From assembly GCA_015060705.1 (NCBI GenBank), contig SUXY01000036.1, forward strand, positions 1 through 32,690: a DNA stretch of 32,690 bases. Reading direction: 5' to 3'. The notes under the pieces are model-generated. The model worked only from the letters and a program-made list of their open reading frames with translations, was not told where the DNA came from and did no database searches. Positions 30,303-32,690 of the stretch are shown here, one piece after another. The number at the start of each line of letters is the position of its first letter. The stretch's first letter is position 1. The stretch comes from Bacteroides sp. (GTDB taxonomy: Bacteria > Bacteroidota > Bacteroidia > Bacteroidales > Bacteroidaceae). A program made the position numbers and the translations under genes.

Positions 30303-32690
30303 TGGATATCAGCAAGTGGGCATTCGGAAACCGGAACCTGATTTATTTCTTCATTGCCGTATTGGTAGCGGGGGGTATCCTTTCCTGTTATCAGATGAGC
30401 AAACTCGAAGATCCGGAAGTGAAGGTGAAGCTCGCCATGGTGGTTACTACTTACCCTGGTGCATCGGCGCATCAGGTGGAATTGGAAGTAACCGATGTAT
30501 TGGAGAAAAGTATCCGCACCATGGGCGATATTGACAACATCGAAAGTTATTCATACAATGATTTGTCGTTGATTCAAGTGGAATTGCTCAGTACGGTGAG
30601 CGATGATAAGGTGGAACAGCATTGGGATATCCTCCGACGGAAGGTAAGCGATGCCAAAGCTTCCTTGCCTTCGGGGGCTAATTCTCCTTTAGTGAAAGAC
30701 GATTTTGGAAATGTATTTGGCATATTCTATGCACTAACAGGAGATGGTATGGATGATCGGGAGTTATCCGATTATGCCGAACTCATCAAAAGGGAGGTGA
30801 ATAGTATGGACGGCGTAGACCGGGTTGACTTGTATGGAAAGCGTCCCGAATGTATTAATATTTCCTTACTACAAGACCGCATGGCCAATCTAGGTGTGAA
30901 GCCTTTAGAAGTGCTTTCTACCTTGAACGGACAGAATCAAACCAGCTATACGGGTTATTACAACAATGGCGATAACCGTATCCGGGTAACTGTAAGTGAT
31001 AAATTCAAGACGGTAGAGGATATCGGAAACATGCTCATCCAAGGGCATGACGATGACCAGCTCCGCCTTCGGGATATTGCCCGTATCGAGAAAGGATATG
31101 AAGAACCTGTTCGCAATGAATTGTTCTATGATGGAAATCGTTCCATTGGTATTTTGATAGCGGTATCGGGGGATGCCGATATCATCAAGGTGGGTGCAGA
31201 AGTAGAACGGGCTATGCAAGCCTTGCAAGAGAGTCGTTTTCCTGCCGGAGTGGAAATACACAAAGTCTTCAACCAACCGGAACGGGTAGGCGATTCTTTG
31301 GGTACCTTTGCCATTAACTTGATTGAATCGATTATCATTGTGATTGCCGTATTGATGCTCACCATGGGATTCAAGAGCGGACTCATTATCGGTTATAGTT
31401 TGCTGATTACCGTCTGTGGTTCATTCTTGTTTCTTCACTATATGGACGGCACTTTGCAACGCGTTTCCTTGGGTGCTTTTATCTTGGCCATGGGGATGTT
31501 GGTTGATAATGCCATTGTCATTATCGATGGGATTCTGGTGGATTTGAAAGCAGGTAAATCCCGCATGGAGGCCATGACCGCTATTGGACAACAGACCGCT
31601 ATGCCGCTCTTGGGAGCTACCTTGATTGCTATCATTGCTTTCTTGCCTATCTTCCTTTCACCCGATACGGCTGGTGTCTATGTACGCGATTTGTTCATCG
31701 TGCTAGCGGTATCATTGTTGCTCAGTTGGGTATTGGCATTGGTGCATGTACCGTTGATGGCAAATCGTCGTTTATTTCCAAAGGTAGAAAAGAATGAGGG
31801 CGAAAAGCGAGAATATCCGGGAAAGATCTACGCTACCCTCCGCCTGATTCTAGGCTATGGATTGAAACATCGTTGGGGAAGTGTATTCGCCATGATAACT
31901 TTACTGATTCTTTCCGGCATCGGTTTCTTTTTTATGAAACAGGGCTTCTTCCCAGATATGGTGTACGACCAACTTTACATGGAGTATAAACTTCCCGAAG
32001 GAACCGATTCGAAGAAAGTAGCGAAGGACTTGCAAGCGATTGAATCCTATCTGAAAACCCGTGAGGAAATCACCCATGTCACTACCTCTATCGGGGGTAC
32101 TCCGGGTCGATACAACCTTGTGCGAAGCATCGCCAATCCGTCATTGTCGTATGGCGAACTGATTATCGATTTTACCTCTTCCGATGCCTTGGAAGAAAAC
32201 ATGGATGCCATTCAGACGTATCTCACGGCTCAATATCCGGATGCTTATGTGAAGCTGAAACGATATAATTTGATGTATAAGAAATACCCCATTGAAGCCC
32301 AATTCCTGGGCCCTGATCCAGCGGTGCTTCACCGGTTGGCGGATAGTGCCCAAATCATTATGGAACGTACACCGGAAGTATGCCTCATTACGACCGACTG
32401 GAATCCTGATGTGCCCGTACTTACCGTGGAATACGACCAACCTGCTGCCCGTGCTTTGGGATTGAGTCGAAACGATGTCAGCATTTCTTTGCTTACTGCT
32501 ACGGGAGGCATTCCTATCGGTACGTTCTACGAAGGCATCCATAAGGACAATATCTACCTAAAAAGTGTCAACGAACAAGGAAATCCAGTTGAAGATTTAA
32601 ACAATACCCAAATCTTCTCACAACTTCCTTCCATCAATGGACTCATGGATAAGGAATTCTTTGTGAAGCTCCAATCGGGTAATTTCGACA
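30299..32690 (+). CDS. RND efflux pump, N-terminal ~797 residues (runs off the window)
   Basis: The frame is open from the ATG at 30299 (or the next ATG at 30302) to the window end. TM1 is NLIYFFIAVLVAGGILSCYQ, then the porter domain with TTYPGASAHQVELEVTDVLE, typical of AcrB-like pumps. Membrane segments resume at ~340, with GAFILAMGMLVDNAIVIIDG in TM4. E. coli AcrB has two aspartates here (VDDAIV), used in proton transfer; this pump has Asp403-Asn404, a variant seen in many RND proteins. Full members have about 1000-1050 residues, so some 200-250 lie beyond. The substrate (drugs, bile acids, other toxins) is unknown. Confidence 0.93.
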   Translation, partial: MMDISKWAFGNRNLIYFFIAVLVAGGILSCYQMSKLEDPEVKVKLAMVVTTYPGASAHQVELEVTDVLEKSIRTMGDIDNIESYSYNDLSLIQVELLSTVSDDKVEQHWDILRRKVSDAKASLPSGANSPLVKDDFGNVFGIFYALTGDGMDDRELSDYAELIKREVNSMDGVDRVDLYGKRPECINISLLQDRMANLGVKPLEVLSTLNGQNQTSYTGYYNNGDNRIRVTVSDKFKTVEDIGNMLIQGHDDDQLRLRDIARIEKGYEEPVRNELFYDGNRSIGILIAVSGDADIIKVGAEVERAMQALQESRFPAGVEIHKVFNQPERVGDSLGTFAINLIESIIIVIAVLMLTMGFKSGLIIGYSLLITVCGSFLFLHYMDGTLQRVSLGAFILAMGMLVDNAIVIIDGILVDLKAGKSRMEAMTAIGQQTAMPLLGATLIAIIAFLPIFLSPDTAGVYVRDLFIVLAVSLLLSWVLALVHVPLMANRRLFPKVEKNEGEKREYPGKIYATLRLILGYGLKHRWGSVFAMITLLILSGIGFFFMKQGFFPDMVYDQLYMEYKLPEGTDSKKVAKDLQAIESYLKTREEITHVTTSIGGTPGRYNLVRSIANPSLSYGELIIDFTSSDALEENMDAIQTYLTAQYPDAYVKLKRYNLMYKKYPIEAQFLGPDPAVLHRLADSAQIIMERTPEVCLITTDWNPDVPVLTVEYDQPAARALGLSRNDVSISLLTATGGIPIGTFYEGIHKDNIYLKSVNEQGNPVEDLNNTQIFSQLPSINGLMDKEFFVKLQSGNFD

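Overview
The window looks like a chromosomal segment of a gut-type Bacteroidales bacterium (Bacteroides, Phocaeicola or a close relative). The DNA is AT-rich. Most intergenic regions carry the Bacteroides-style -7 promoter element TAnnTTTG, Shine-Dalgarno sequences are mostly weak, and the gene set fits: DPP IV-like peptidase, GH20 hexosaminidase, rubrerythrin, desulfoferrodoxin, Tpx, a DUF4294-type protein and an HHH/beta-barrel protein. No rRNA, tRNA, CRISPR or prophage was seen. The species cannot be fixed from the sequence alone.

Layout. Bases 1-480 hold the right end of an IS3-family element, a hairpin-rich stretch without a convincing gene, and a promoter-plus-terminator pair that could make a ~100-nt RNA. 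From 483 to 14333 the genes lie mostly on the minus strand: a small HTH-type regulator, a DPP IV-like peptidase, rubrerythrin, a SulP transporter, an MscS/YbdG-like channel, a radical SAM enzyme, an NlpE-like lipoprotein, ferritin, a sugar O-acetyltransferase, a lipocalin, a glycerophosphodiesterase, an HHH/beta-barrel protein, a DUF4294-type protein and a TrmH-type methyltransferase. A 448-bp gap follows (14334-14781). It carries several DnaA-box-like motifs and the nadA promoter, and it is a candidate replication origin. After nadA come a polyol operon (15871-19910, minus: GPH transporter, sorbitol/xylitol-type dehydrogenase, PfkB kinase, outer-membrane protein) and its divergent LacI regulator. 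The regulator is followed on the same strand by a TSUP permease, a HAD phosphatase and a GH20 hexosaminidase. The right third has PanE, desulfoferrodoxin, an esterase, Tpx, a macro-like protein, a secreted beta-rich protein and the start of an RND efflux system that runs off the window.

How genes work together. Four oxidative-stress or iron genes are scattered over 24 kb: rbr, ftnA, dfx and tpx. Three of them (ftnA, dfx, tpx) share an operator of four tetramers with the same 7-6-7 spacing, resembling an OxyR site, which suggests one peroxide regulon. Four other positions (after sulP, nadA, dfx, tpx) carry almost the same terminator-like hairpin, a dispersed repeat family. In the polyol operon, the dehydrogenase and kinase would turn a polyol (for example sorbitol) into a ketose and then a ketose phosphate. 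Three LacI-type operator cores sit between the operon and its regulator.
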